The notes under the pieces: generated by a model
The model's input: only the letters and a program-made list of their open reading frames with translations
The model's database searches: none
What the model was told of the DNA's origin: nothing
Program-made: the position numbers and the translations under genes
Shown: one piece after another, positions 17,214 to 24,696 of the stretch
Layout: the number at the start of each line of letters is the position of its first letter
How positions within the stretch are numbered: position 1 is the stretch's first letter
Origin: JBFHES01 sp041584015
Lineage (GTDB): Bacteria; Bacteroidota; Bacteroidia; Bacteroidales; M50B96
Direction: 5' to 3'
Length of the DNA stretch: 31,689 nt
Assembly (NCBI GenBank): GCA_041584015.1
Contig: JBFHES010000021.1
Span: forward strand, 1-31,689

Positions 17214-18698
17214 CTAGAAAAAGTAGCCCACCGTAAAATAATTGGCAATTGTGTTGAACTCCGGCGCTCCATCAATTTTCGCTACACTATTTAAACTTCT
17301 ATTGAAGTTCATGCTTACGGTTATTGGTGGTACTTCAAAACCAAAACCATAGGTGATCCCCATTTCCGTTTGTTGGTAATTAGTGTTGAAATCTATGGAA
17401 TTGTGATACTCAGTTCCGTAAAAGTGATAAGCGTAGTAAGCTCCGACGCTGATGAAAATACTTTGATTAATTTGCTGATCTAACATTTGACTAATTACAA
17501 ATTTTGCAGGCACTTTCACACTGTGCAATCTAAAATTACCAATTTCGGTTTTGCTCGCTGTACTTGAGTATAGCAACTCTGGTTGTAAACTTATCCGTTT
17601 CGTAAATCTAAACTTTGTAAATAAACCAAACTCATAGGTAAACTTTCGTTTCCCATTAAAGAATTCGTCCGGATAGCTATGATAACTTCTTCCTACACCA
17701 GCTTTTAATCCGTAGCGAAAGAATGATAGACCATTTGACTCTGCTAATTTTGTGAAAGCGATAGTTGGTCCAAGTTCATCCTTTTCTGATAAGTTCATTG
17801 TCAGATCATATAGCAGTCCTGCAATTTGTTCCATGCCCTCGTAATCAATGGTCTCTCTATCGTCTTCAGGTTTGTGATAGGGACCAACAATACCGGAAGT
17901 TACGTTTAGGGCCGGAATGCCTGCATCACCAAAAGGTTTAGAATCTGTTCGATTGGACACCTCCGTGCCGGTTTTCTTTATTTTAATGTGATGTTTGTCG
18001 GCAAGTTCGTAAAGTACCGTTTCACCACCCTCTAGAGTTCCCATGGCACCCATTATTAACGATTTGCTTTCCACATATCGCCCAACCATATCAATGCTCA
18101 TCATCAATTTTATATTATCGATTGGGATGGTGTTTTGTTTAACAAATTCCCGTGAGCCCAATAAACCGCTCTCTTCTCCATCAAAGGCTACAAACACAAT
18201 ACTTCGTTTCAGCTTGTCTTTGTTTTGCATTATGGCCCTTGCCAATTCCAATAAGGTGGCGGTTCCTGTAGCATTGTCATCTGCTCCGTTAAACACAACT
18301 TTCTCTCCTTCATGTAACATCCATGAAATATGATCGAAGTGTGCACCTAGTACAATATATTCATCTCGGAGCTTCGGGTCGGCTCCTTCAATAATGCCAA
18401 CCACGTTATGCCCTGTAAGCATGGTCGAGCCCATTCTGCTATAGAATTTATGCAGGTATTGCTCACCAACGGGAAGCACACCTAATTGTTGAAAATAACC
18501 GGCAATATAATTAGCTGCTATCATTCCAGATTCTGTGGACAGTCCGCGCCCTTCCAGCGAATCACTGGCTAAGAAGTAAACATGTTTCTTTAGTGAATCA
18601 GCTGGGATGGTAACTTGTGCATTTATGGTTGAGCCGAAACAACACAATAATAAAACGCAAGCTAAAGCATTAATCGAAAACTGGTGTTTGTTAGTCAT
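17214..18698 (-). CDS. M28 zinc peptidase fused to a C-terminal outer-membrane beta-barrel
   Basis: A signal peptide (1-27, ending 'STINA') is followed by an M28-family aminopeptidase domain (about 35-305). The expected two-zinc ligands are visible: H120 and D122 ('GAHFDH'), D141 ('NGADDNATG'), E175/E176 ('DGEESGLLGS'), D203 ('SIDMVGR') and H275 ('PYHKPEDD'). Residues 310-494 are a series of alternating amphipathic strands ending in 'ANYFTVGYFF', the terminal aromatic expected of an outer-membrane beta-barrel (OMP_b-brl-like). The predicted product is thus a surface or periplasmic aminopeptidase tethered to the outer membrane. The M28 assignment is firm; the barrel assignment rests on strand pattern and terminal Phe. 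Confidence 0.87.
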   Translation of the reverse strand: MTNKHQFSINALACVLLLCCFGSTINAQVTIPADSLKKHVYFLASDSLEGRGLSTESGMIAANYIAGYFQQLGVLPVGEQYLHKFYSRMGSTMLTGHNVVGIIEGADPKLRDEYIVLGAHFDHISWMLHEGEKVVFNGADDNATGTATLLELARAIMQNKDKLKRSIVFVAFDGEESGLLGSREFVKQNTIPIDNIKLMMSIDMVGRYVESKSLIMGAMGTLEGGETVLYELADKHHIKIKKTGTEVSNRTDSKPFGDAGIPALNVTSGIVGPYHKPEDDRETIDYEGMEQIAGLLYDLTMNLSEKDELGPTIAFTKLAESNGLSFFRYGLKAGVGRSYHSYPDEFFNGKRKFTYEFGLFTKFRFTKRISLQPELLYSSTASKTEIGNFRLHSVKVPAKFVISQMLDQQINQSIFISVGAYYAYHFYGTEYHNSIDFNTNYQQTEMGITYGFGFEVPPITVSMNFNRSLNSVAKIDGAPEFNTIANYFTVGYFF

Positions 18699-18714
18699 TA
18701 GAATAGAGTTTGCT

Positions 18715-18722
18715 CAAAGATA
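18715..18722 (-). promoter_or_regulatory. Possible -7 box (TATCTTTG) for the M28 peptidase gene
   Basis: The minus strand reads TATCTTTG, identical to the -7 box of tyrS, about 17 nt upstream of the ATG at 18698. No clear TTG/TTTG is found about 19-21 nt further upstream. Confidence 0.4.
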
Positions 18723-18811
18723 AATAAATTGAAGATTAGTTAGCAGTATCTCTATTAGATATGAACATCGACAGGAATAATTCTCACATCAAATGCATCA
18801 ATAATATAATG

Positions 18812-18908
18812 AACATTTAAGCTGCCCTTTCAGGGCGCTATTGATTGTGCAGATTATCCCCAAGGCGCTGCCTTGGGTTGAATTAAACCTGGCCTTCAGC
18901 CAGAAAAG
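18812..18908 (+). repeat. Triple-hairpin REP-like repeat, copy A
   Basis: This 97-bp unit contains three small hairpins in order: GCCC-tttca-GGGC (18824-18836), CCCAAGGC-gct-GCCTTGGG (18859-18877) and CTGGC-cttca-GCCAG (18889-18903). It matches copy B (19687-19783) at 94 of 97 positions by eye and is in the same orientation. Confidence 0.9.
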
Positions 18909-19130
18909 TTAATCACTCTATATAAAGTAGTTTCCTAAATTTAATCAGATTTAAAATATTTGAAAATTTCAAGTATATAATACATTGAAATAGAAAATCA
19001 TCATTATTAACGGCTAACCAATTCACCATCTTTTTAAATTCGAAAAACATTTTACTTTATTAATGATTTTAAGAATATTGCAGACCAAATACTATATATT
19101 TTGATTCTTATCTTTAATTTAGAGACTACA

Positions 19131-19221
19131 TTTAACGCCACGAAGTGGCATCTTAATTCAGCCCAAGGCAACGCCTTGGGATAATATCAAAAACGAGTTT
19201 GCGCCCTGAAGGGGCAACTTA
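19131..19221 (-). repeat. Triple-hairpin REP-like repeat, copy C (inverted, diverged)
   Basis: This is the same three-hairpin unit in reverse orientation. On the plus strand it reads GCCAC-gaa-GTGGC (19137-19149), CCCAAGGC-aac-GCCTTGGG (19162-19180) and GCCC-tgaag-GGGC (19203-19215). The two flanking stems are more diverged than between A and B, and one stem has a wholly different sequence while still pairing. It ends just upstream of the transposase ATG. Confidence 0.85.
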
Positions 19222-19232
19222 AAAATTATAAT

Positions 19233-19688
19233 ATGGCACAATCTCTAACGAAATTATATGTTCACATTATCTTCAGAATAAAAAATCACGAATGCTTTAT
19301 TAGACCTTCGGAAGAAAATGAACTCTATGCTTATATTGGCTCAATAATCAAGTCTAATAAATCAATACCAATCCTAATCAATGGAGTTGAGGATCATCTA
19401 CATATTTTATGTGTAATGTCAAAGAACATTGCTCTCGCCAAATTAGTTGAGATAATTAAGAAAAATAGTAGTAGGTGGATTAAAACAAAAGGCGAACAAT
19501 ACGACAATTTCTCATGGCAAGGCGGATATGGAGGTTTCTCGGTTAGCTCCTCGCTTCAAGAGAAAACAAAAGCTTACATTCGGAAACAGAAAGAACATCA
19601 TGCTAAATTAACTTTTAAAGAAGAATACTTGTTATTCCTAAAAGAATATGAAATTGAATATGATGAGAAATATCTTTTTATAGATTAA
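19233..19688 (+). CDS. REP-associated tyrosine (IS200-like Y1) transposase
   Basis: The 151-residue HUH/Y1 transposase starts 'MAQSLTKLYVHIIFRIKNHE'. The HUH histidine pair lies in 'VEDHLHILCVMS' (about 52-63) and the catalytic tyrosine in 'KAYIRKQKEHHAKLTFKEEY'. A Trp-rich stretch ('NFSWQGGYGGFSVS') typical of the group lies between them. These enzymes cut and rejoin single-stranded DNA at hairpins. The close, inverted placement of hairpin repeats around the gene makes it a RAYT rather than a plain insertion-sequence enzyme. It belongs to a different subgroup from the solo copy at 15983, judging by the N termini. The gene appears intact. Confidence 0.88.
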   Translation: MAQSLTKLYVHIIFRIKNHECFIRPSEENELYAYIGSIIKSNKSIPILINGVEDHLHILCVMSKNIALAKLVEIIKKNSSRWIKTKGEQYDNFSWQGGYGGFSVSSSLQEKTKAYIRKQKEHHAKLTFKEEYLLFLKEYEIEYDEKYLFID

Positions 19689-19783
19689 CATTTAAGCTGC
19701 CCTTTCAGGGCGCTATTGATTGTGCCGATCATTCCCAAGGCGCTGCCTTGGGTTGAATTAAACCTGGCCTTCAGCCAGAAAAG
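19687..19783 (+). repeat. Triple-hairpin REP-like repeat, copy B
   Basis: This 97-bp copy overlaps the last two bases of the transposase stop codon (19686-19688). It differs from copy A at only three positions, all in the linker before the second hairpin. Confidence 0.9.
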
Positions 19784-19869
19784 CAGTGTTGGTGCAAATG
19801 CAAAACTGAACAAACGTTTTACATCAATTTATTATTAACTGATTATAAAATTACCAATAGAAAAGATAC

Positions 19870-19882
19870 GCCGCCTGGCGGC
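19870..19882. repeat. Short GC-rich palindrome
   Basis: GCCGCCTGGCGGC is a 13-bp near-perfect palindrome in an otherwise AT-rich intergenic stretch between the RAYT unit and the korC terminator. It may be a small dispersed repeat; nothing in the window shows a second copy. Confidence 0.35.
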
Positions 19883-19908
19883 AGGGTCCGATAAAAAGCC
19901 TATAAACG

Positions 19909-19936
19909 AAAAGACCCGCTCGTAAGCAGGTCCTTT
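19909..19936 (-). terminator. Terminator of the korDABC-type operon
   Basis: On the minus strand GACCTGC (19926-19932) pairs with GCGGGTC (19913-19919), one G-U pair included, around a 6-nt loop, followed by TTTT. It lies about 22 nt past the korC stop codon at 19958. Confidence 0.75.
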
Positions 19937-19957
19937 CTATAATAAGAGTTGAATAGT

Positions 19958-20503
19958 CTATTTGTACTCAGTTACAATCTCCATTCCGTTGTTGATTGCT
20001 TCTTCGTTCAATGGAATTAATTTGTGGTAACGTGCTGGCAATGATTTCTTCAAACCGGCAATTACATTTTCAATCTTAACAATTGGTCTAACTTTTAAGT
20101 ATCCACCTAAAACAACCATGTTAAAAATCTTTGTATTTCCCATTTCAGAAGATTTCTTAGCAGCTTCTACCTGGAAAATATTAATGTCTTTACGAGTTGG
20201 GTGCTTGCTAATACCGTTTGGATCGTATAACAATGTTCCACCAGGTTTTACCGCTTCTTCAAACTTATCCATTGATTGCTGATTCAAGATAATCGCAGTA
20301 TCGAACTTGTTCAATACAGGTGAGCTAATTCTTTCGTCGCTAACAATTACAGTTACGTTTGCAGTTCCACCTCTCATCTCAGGACCGTATGATGGCATCC
20401 AGCTTACTTCCTGATCTTGCATAATACCTGAGTAAGCAAGAATTTTACCCATTGAGAGAACACCTTGTCCACCAAATCCGGCTATGATAATTTCTTCAGT
20501 CAT
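19958..20503 (-). CDS. korC: 2-oxoacid:ferredoxin oxidoreductase gamma subunit
   Basis: The 181-residue gamma subunit of a four-subunit 2-oxoacid:ferredoxin oxidoreductase shows 'IIIAGFGGQGVLSMGKILA' at the N terminus, 'SYGPEMRGGTANVTVIVS' at about 38-55 and 'NMVVLGGYL', all hallmarks of the POR gamma family. It is the last gene of a set on the minus strand (ferredoxin, alpha, beta, gamma), 29 nt behind beta. The complex decarboxylates a 2-oxoacid with CoA and passes electrons to ferredoxin. The symbol follows the 2-oxoglutarate (Kor) naming, but branched-chain (Vor) specificity is equally possible from sequence alone. Confidence 0.88.
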   Translation of the reverse strand: MTEEIIIAGFGGQGVLSMGKILAYSGIMQDQEVSWMPSYGPEMRGGTANVTVIVSDERISSPVLNKFDTAIILNQQSMDKFEEAVKPGGTLLYDPNGISKHPTRKDINIFQVEAAKKSSEMGNTKIFNMVVLGGYLKVRPIVKIENVIAGLKKSLPARYHKLIPLNEEAINNGMEIVTEYK

Positions 20504-20532
20504 TTCTTTGAAATTTTTAATTCAACAAAAAT

Positions 20533-21300
20533 CTACTCCTCAGGAGTTTTAATAACGCCCAATGGATAAAATGGGAACATATTCTCTTCCATCCACTTAT
20601 TAGACTGTACCGGAGTCATTTTCCAGCCAGAGTTACAGTTCGAAACAATCTCCACGAATGTGGTTCCTTTGTTCTCTTTCTGTAATTCAAATGCCTTACG
20701 AATAGCTTTCTTAGCTTTACGTACGTGGCGTGGCGTATGAACTGCCTCACGGGTTACAAACGACACACCCGGTAACTGTGCTACCAACTCGGTCATTTTT
20801 AATGGATTTCCCATTGTCTCAACATCACGACCATAAGGTGAGGTAGAAGAGCGCATTCCTGGTAATGTGGTTGGAGCCATCTGTCCACCAGTCATACCAT
20901 AAATTCCATTGTTCACGAAAATGATAGTAATGTTTTCGCCACGATTACATGCATGAATAGTTTCTGCAGTACCAATAGCTGCAAGGTCACCATCACCCTG
21001 ATAGGTGAATACAAACTTTTCAGGATAACAACGCTTGATACCTGTAGCAACTGCCGGAGCACGTCCGTGTGCAGCTTGCTGCATATCAATATTCATAAAA
21101 TCGTATGCTAATACAGAACAACCTACAGGTGCAACACCAACGGTTTCTTCGGTAATACCCATTTCTTCTAACACTTCCATGGTAAGGCGGTGCGCTGTAC
21201 CATGACCACAACCAGGACAATAACTCAATGGAGTGTCGGTCATGTTTTCAGTTTTCTTATAAACTAAATTTTCCGGTTTGATAATTTCTTTGATATCCAT
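20533..21300 (-). CDS. korB: 2-oxoacid:ferredoxin oxidoreductase beta subunit (thiamine-diphosphate-binding)
   Basis: The 255-residue beta subunit binds thiamine diphosphate. Evidence is 'YCPGCGHGTAHR' (27-38), 'APVGCSVL', and the diphosphate/Mg motif 'GDGD' (102-105) followed by 'NNGIYGMTGGQ' (130-140). It forms the active site with the alpha subunit, decarboxylating the 2-oxoacid and forming the acyl-CoA. Length fits the beta subunit of the alpha-beta-gamma-delta type rather than the longer two-subunit type. It is separated from alpha by 3 nt, which indicates one operon. Substrate (2-oxoglutarate versus 2-oxoisovalerate) cannot be fixed here. Confidence 0.92.
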   Translation of the reverse strand: MDIKEIIKPENLVYKKTENMTDTPLSYCPGCGHGTAHRLTMEVLEEMGITEETVGVAPVGCSVLAYDFMNIDMQQAAHGRAPAVATGIKRCYPEKFVFTYQGDGDLAAIGTAETIHACNRGENITIIFVNNGIYGMTGGQMAPTTLPGMRSSTSPYGRDVETMGNPLKMTELVAQLPGVSFVTREAVHTPRHVRKAKKAIRKAFELQKENKGTTFVEIVSNCNSGWKMTPVQSNKWMEENMFPFYPLGVIKTPEE

Positions 21301-21303
21301 CGA

Positions 21304-22389
21304 TTATCCTCCAATAATTTTTTGTTCTAATGCTTCAACAACCTCATCGGGTGTTGGAATAATACCACCAAAGCGACCAAAGTGCTCAACTTTTACGCGA
21401 CCGTTAACAGCCAGACGAACATCTTCAACCATTTGTCCTGAACTCATCTCAACTGAAAGAATACCTTTCACTTTAGATGTCATTTCGCCAATAATCTCTT
21501 TTGGGAATGGGAATAAAGTAATCGGACGAAGTAGTCCAACTTTAATACCTTTTGCACGAGCAATCTGAACAGCTTTTTGACAAATACGAGCACTTGATCC
21601 GTATGCGATAAATGCATATTCTGCATCTTCACAATCAAACTGCTCATATTGTACTTCATTCTCTTCAATCAATTTGTACTTCTTCTGAAGTTCAATATTG
21701 TGCGCTTCCATCTCGTGAGACTGAAGTGCTAAAGAGGTGATAATATTTCTTTCTCTGTTCTTTGGTTTACCCATAGTAGCCCATGGACATTTCTCAGCAA
21801 CCTCAGCATCGCTTAAGCGTGGAGTTTGCTCTTCTAACCAAACTTTTTCCATCATCTGGCCAATAACACCATCAGATAAAATAAGAACAGGTGTACGATA
21901 TTTAAACGCTAATTTAAAAGCTTCACCTGCATGGTCGGCCATTTCCTGAACACTTGCAGGTGCAAGTACAATCAGTTTATAATCGCCATGTCCGCCACCT
22001 TTTACCGACTGAAAATAATCAGCTTGTGAAGGTTGAATGGTACCTAGTCCGGGTCCTCCCCTAACTACGTTTAATATAACACATGGTAACTCTGCACCAG
22101 CCATATAAGAAATACCTTCTTGCTTAAGACTAATACCCGGGCTTGATGAAGAAGTCCAAACCATTTTACCAGCACCGGCAGCACCATAAACCATGTTAAT
22201 TGCAGCCACTTCGCTTTCCGCCTGCAAAACCACCTTACCGGTGCGTTCATGAGGCTTCTCGGCCATAAGGTATTCAATCACCTCAGATTGAGGAGTAATT
22301 GGGTACCCAAAATAGGCATCGGCTCCTGCACGAATAGCAGCTTCGGCAATAGCCTCATTACCTTTCATTAATTTTAATTCCTTAGCCAT
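21304..22389 (-). CDS. korA: 2-oxoacid:ferredoxin oxidoreductase alpha subunit (KorA/VorB type)
   Basis: The 361-residue alpha subunit begins 'MAKELKLMKGNEAIAEAA' and then has 'GADAYFGYPITPQSEVIEYL', the pyrimidine-binding N-terminal domain of the POR family. 'TSSSSPGISLKQEGISYMAG' and 'VVRGGPGLGTIQPSQADYF' follow, and a C-terminal domain with 'GLLRPITLFPFP'. This alpha type lacks a fused gamma domain, matching the separate gamma gene. Databases often name this close relative VorB (3-methyl-2-oxobutanoate) and sometimes KorA, so the symbol is provisional. It follows the ferredoxin gene by 32 nt and overlaps none. Confidence 0.9.
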   Translation of the reverse strand: MAKELKLMKGNEAIAEAAIRAGADAYFGYPITPQSEVIEYLMAEKPHERTGKVVLQAESEVAAINMVYGAAGAGKMVWTSSSSPGISLKQEGISYMAGAELPCVILNVVRGGPGLGTIQPSQADYFQSVKGGGHGDYKLIVLAPASVQEMADHAGEAFKLAFKYRTPVLILSDGVIGQMMEKVWLEEQTPRLSDAEVAEKCPWATMGKPKNRERNIITSLALQSHEMEAHNIELQKKYKLIEENEVQYEQFDCEDAEYAFIAYGSSARICQKAVQIARAKGIKVGLLRPITLFPFPKEIIGEMTSKVKGILSVEMSSGQMVEDVRLAVNGRVKVEHFGRFGGIIPTPDEVVEALEQKIIGG

Positions 22390-22421
22390 TATCTTTATTT
22401 TTTCTTAATTTGACATAATCG

Positions 22422-22652
22422 CTAGGCCTCAACCTTAGCTCTGTAAACAGTAATTACACCATCAGGACAAACAATTGCACAATTCATACAACCTGTGCAG
22501 TCGTCATGATTTTTTGGATATGCAAAATTATATCCTTTCCCATTTACATCATTTGACATATCAATAACCTGAGTCGGGCACGCATCAACACAAACTACAC
22601 AACCTTTGCATTTTTCTGTATCGATTACGATGGCTCCTTTTACCTTTGCCAT
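22422..22652 (-). CDS. korD: Two-[4Fe-4S] ferredoxin subunit (delta) of the oxidoreductase
   Basis: The 76-residue protein has two complete CxxCxxCxxxCP motifs: C15, C18, C21, C25 ('CKGCVVCVDACP') and C52, C55, C58, C62 ('CTGCMNCAIVCP'). Each binds one [4Fe-4S] cluster. It is the first gene of the minus-strand operon, followed by alpha, beta and gamma, so it is the delta subunit that carries electrons from the thiamine site to soluble ferredoxin. The gene is preceded by a possible Bacteroidota -7 box. Confidence 0.93.
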   Translation of the reverse strand: MAKVKGAIVIDTEKCKGCVVCVDACPTQVIDMSNDVNGKGYNFAYPKNHDDCTGCMNCAIVCPDGVITVYRAKVEA

Positions 22653-22693
22653 ATTATGAAGATTTTAATTTATTAGAACTCAATATTTATCCG

Positions 22694-22701
22694 CAAATGT
22701 A
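22694..22701 (-). promoter_or_regulatory. Possible -7 box (TACATTTG) for the korDABC-type operon
   Basis: The minus strand reads TACATTTG, matching TAnnTTTG, about 42 nt before the ferredoxin ATG. A TTG occurs about 23 nt upstream, slightly further than usual. This lies in the 353-bp gap 22653-23005, where I see otherwise only the hairpin at 22885-22919 and no gene. Confidence 0.4.
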
Positions 22702-22884
22702 AGTATTTTGAGGTAATCTTATTGCATGTTTAACATCAGGTTTCCAGTGGTATCGGGCTGATAAACAAGAGCTGAGAACCTATATCTAATTAGAGTGATT
22801 CTAAATAAGAAAATCGGCCTTTTCCGAGACCTAATAAGGCATAAAGGCTGCCTTTATTAAATTGAGACCTAGCGTGGTTAAAGA

Positions 22885-22919
22885 TTGAAAAGCCCGCGAC
22901 TGGATCGCGGGCTTTTCAA
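22885..22919. terminator. Strong 15-bp hairpin terminator
   Basis: TTGAAAAGCCCGCGA (22885-22899) pairs perfectly with 22905-22919 around a 5-nt loop. The A-run and T-run built into the stem are typical of bidirectional terminators. It is about 86 nt past the stop of the minus-strand gene ending at 23006 and is its probable terminator. Confidence 0.75.
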
Positions 22920-23005
22920 AAAAACGGGATTGCTTTACCCATCTATCAAAGCGTATTATTGGTGTATTTATTATACAGATATAAATACAACTGTTGAGTA
23001 AATAA

Positions 23006-24451
23006 TCACCTTACAATAACAAATTTGCTCACAAGCACTTCGTTCTTACTCATTGCTCGAATGAAATAATTACCCGGTGCAAAACCTGACACATTAATAT
23101 ATGTATTTTTTGTTCGATTGTTTTGAACGCTAATCAACTGGCCTATTTGGGTATAAATACATATTTCGTTGATTATACTGTTTGCACTAATGTTAATACT
23201 ATTGTTTGCCGGATTTGGATAAACTTGTAGCGTGTGCTTTTCCGGTTCTGTAATTGAGCTTTCCAGATCTCCTAACAACCTTACAAAGGGTGGTACAGCC
23301 TGGCCATTAAAACTGCTAAAGCCACCACCAATATAGTATTTGTTATTTTGAGCAGCCACTATTTGGTGTACGCCCGGATAAGGATAAGGGTGATTATACC
23401 CGACAAGCATGGTATCAAATCCGAGTCCACTGAAAATTGCGGTATCCAGGTAACCATTCTTATCAATTTTTGCAATATTACCTCTGTGGTGGCCCTGGTA
23501 GCTATTGAAGAAACCGCCAATTAGATAACCACCATCGGGCAGAGGACAAATTGTTCGAACCCAATGGCTATAATCATTAATATTTACATTATTAAAATTA
23601 TTAAAAGTAGAATCGAGACTCCCATCAGGGTTTAGTCGCATTAGTGTATGAAAGCTAGTGTCTCCCTCTAAGTAAAATTGACCGGTAATGATAATCTTTC
23701 CATCTGGTTGTACGTATGTCGCTCTTGTATCACCCCAGTCAAATACACTGTAAAAACTGCTATCGATGGAACCATCATTGTAAAACCTGCAAACTCGTTT
23801 TATGGGATAATTGAACCATTTCGTAAATTTACCATATCCTAAAAATCTGTTTTCATCATATTTAAGAACTCCATTAAGAAATTCCTGTAACGATTGGTCT
23901 ATTGGATCTATGTAAAATGATGTATCTAAATGTCCGTCTGGCTTCTGCCGAATCAGATCGTATACTGTTGGATCGTTATATAAATCAAATGTACCCACAG
24001 CAAGTATAGAGCCATCATCAAATAAATGCATTCCTTCGTACCAATCATGTTCAATGTCGGCAAATTTGTTTGTACCCCAATCCCAGTTCAGGCAATTAGC
24101 ATTCATGTCAAATTTTCTCAGAATACTTCTACTTGTAATAAGTGTGTCACCTTTGGTTAAAAATAAATGCGACCTAAATGCACCTAAAGAAATATCAAAT
24201 TCAGGATAAATGGAACCATCCTCATGCATATGTGCACAGTCACCCAAATTATTGCTTTGGTTCGATATGGCGCCATGAACAAACACACTACCATTTTCAT
24301 GTTCTGCGATAAGGTATACGGTTTGAGGTAAGGGATAGTCGTAAAAATCGTACTCCGGTACAAATGTGGTATCAAGAGAATAGGATTGAGCCAATAATAT
24401 TCCGGGTAGAATACAGAAGACGACTAGAAATAATTTCAAGATATTTTTCAT
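23006..24451 (-). CDS. T9SS-exported protein with delta-60 repeats
   Basis: The 481-residue protein has a signal peptide (1-21, ending 'GILLA'). The repeats follow the 'LxxDGSLDxxF' pattern known as delta-60 repeats; clear examples are 'MRLNPDGSLDSTFNNF', 'CRFYNDGSIDSSFYS' and 'IRQKPDGHLDTSFYI', with 'VQPDGKIIITGQF' between them. This suggests a beta-propeller-like fold. A T9SS sorting domain occupies about residues 405-481 ('LQVYPNPANNSINIS' to 'VLVSKFVIVR'). No catalytic residues stand out; a secreted or surface binding role is inferred. It lies downstream of a hairpin that ends the neighbouring VCBS-repeat locus. Confidence 0.87.
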   Translation of the reverse strand: MKNILKLFLVVFCILPGILLAQSYSLDTTFVPEYDFYDYPLPQTVYLIAEHENGSVFVHGAISNQSNNLGDCAHMHEDGSIYPEFDISLGAFRSHLFLTKGDTLITSRSILRKFDMNANCLNWDWGTNKFADIEHDWYEGMHLFDDGSILAVGTFDLYNDPTVYDLIRQKPDGHLDTSFYIDPIDQSLQEFLNGVLKYDENRFLGYGKFTKWFNYPIKRVCRFYNDGSIDSSFYSVFDWGDTRATYVQPDGKIIITGQFYLEGDTSFHTLMRLNPDGSLDSTFNNFNNVNINDYSHWVRTICPLPDGGYLIGGFFNSYQGHHRGNIAKIDKNGYLDTAIFSGLGFDTMLVGYNHPYPYPGVHQIVAAQNNKYYIGGGFSSFNGQAVPPFVRLLGDLESSITEPEKHTLQVYPNPANNSINISANSIINEICIYTQIGQLISVQNNRTKNTYINVSGFAPGNYFIRAMSKNEVLVSKFVIVR

Positions 24452-24516
24452 AGTTAGACTTTTGAGTTGTGCATCGCGTTTAAAGTTAATAAATAAATAT
24501 GTACTAATATTTTAAG

Positions 24517-24548
24517 GTGTGCTTCTTGTAAAATTACAAGAAGCACAC
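24517..24548 (-). terminator. Hairpin between the VCBS locus and the delta-60 gene
   Basis: GTGTGCTTCTTGT (24517-24529) pairs perfectly with 24536-24548 around a 6-nt loop. The tail on the minus strand is only AT-rich (CTTAAAATATT), so it may be a terminator or a leader hairpin of the gene starting at 24451, 65 nt away. Confidence 0.6.
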
Positions 24549-24597
24549 GATTGTTACAATGGCAATGGAATAAAAATATTGCAGCTAATTATTGCCA

Positions 24598-24696
24598 CTA
24601 TTTAGTTATCACAATTTTCCCTTTTGCTAATTGTTCTTGGTTTATTCTAACTTCGTATAGGTAAATTCCGTTTTTATGTTTTTGTAAAAAAGGAAC
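24598..24696 (-). pseudogene. Remnant of a second T9SS sorting-domain tail
   Basis: Directly after the TAA at 24697-24699, and in the same frame, 32 more codons run to a TAG at 24598-24600. Their translation contains 'KNGIYLYEVRINQEQLAKGK' and ends 'GKIVITK', the standard last strands of a T9SS type A sorting domain ('xxGIYLYxV...GKxVIxK'). It has no start codon or upstream CTD part of its own. It looks like the 3' stub of a lost neighbouring cargo gene or of a partly duplicated sorting domain. Confidence 0.65.

Larger units (their letters stand above)
18812..19783 (+). mobile_element. REP-associated tyrosine transposase (RAYT) unit
   Basis: A Y1 transposase gene (19233-19688) is immediately bracketed by an inverted pair of triple-hairpin repeats: copy C upstream, about 12 nt before the ATG, and copy B downstream, starting on the stop codon. 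A third repeat, copy A, lies further upstream in the same orientation as B. A transposase flanked by inverted REP-type palindromes is the known REPtron arrangement. The stretch 18909-19130 between A and C is AT-rich and I see no gene in it. The exact element ends are not determined. Confidence 0.75.

Noticed and set aside
18812..19783. CRISPR array
   Set aside because: Only three repeats in mixed orientation, irregular spacing, and a transposase gene between them.
22829..22860. Hairpin around the two AAGGC blocks as a regulatory RNA
   Set aside because: The stem needs a bulge, has no clear role, and the nearby 22885-22919 hairpin explains termination.
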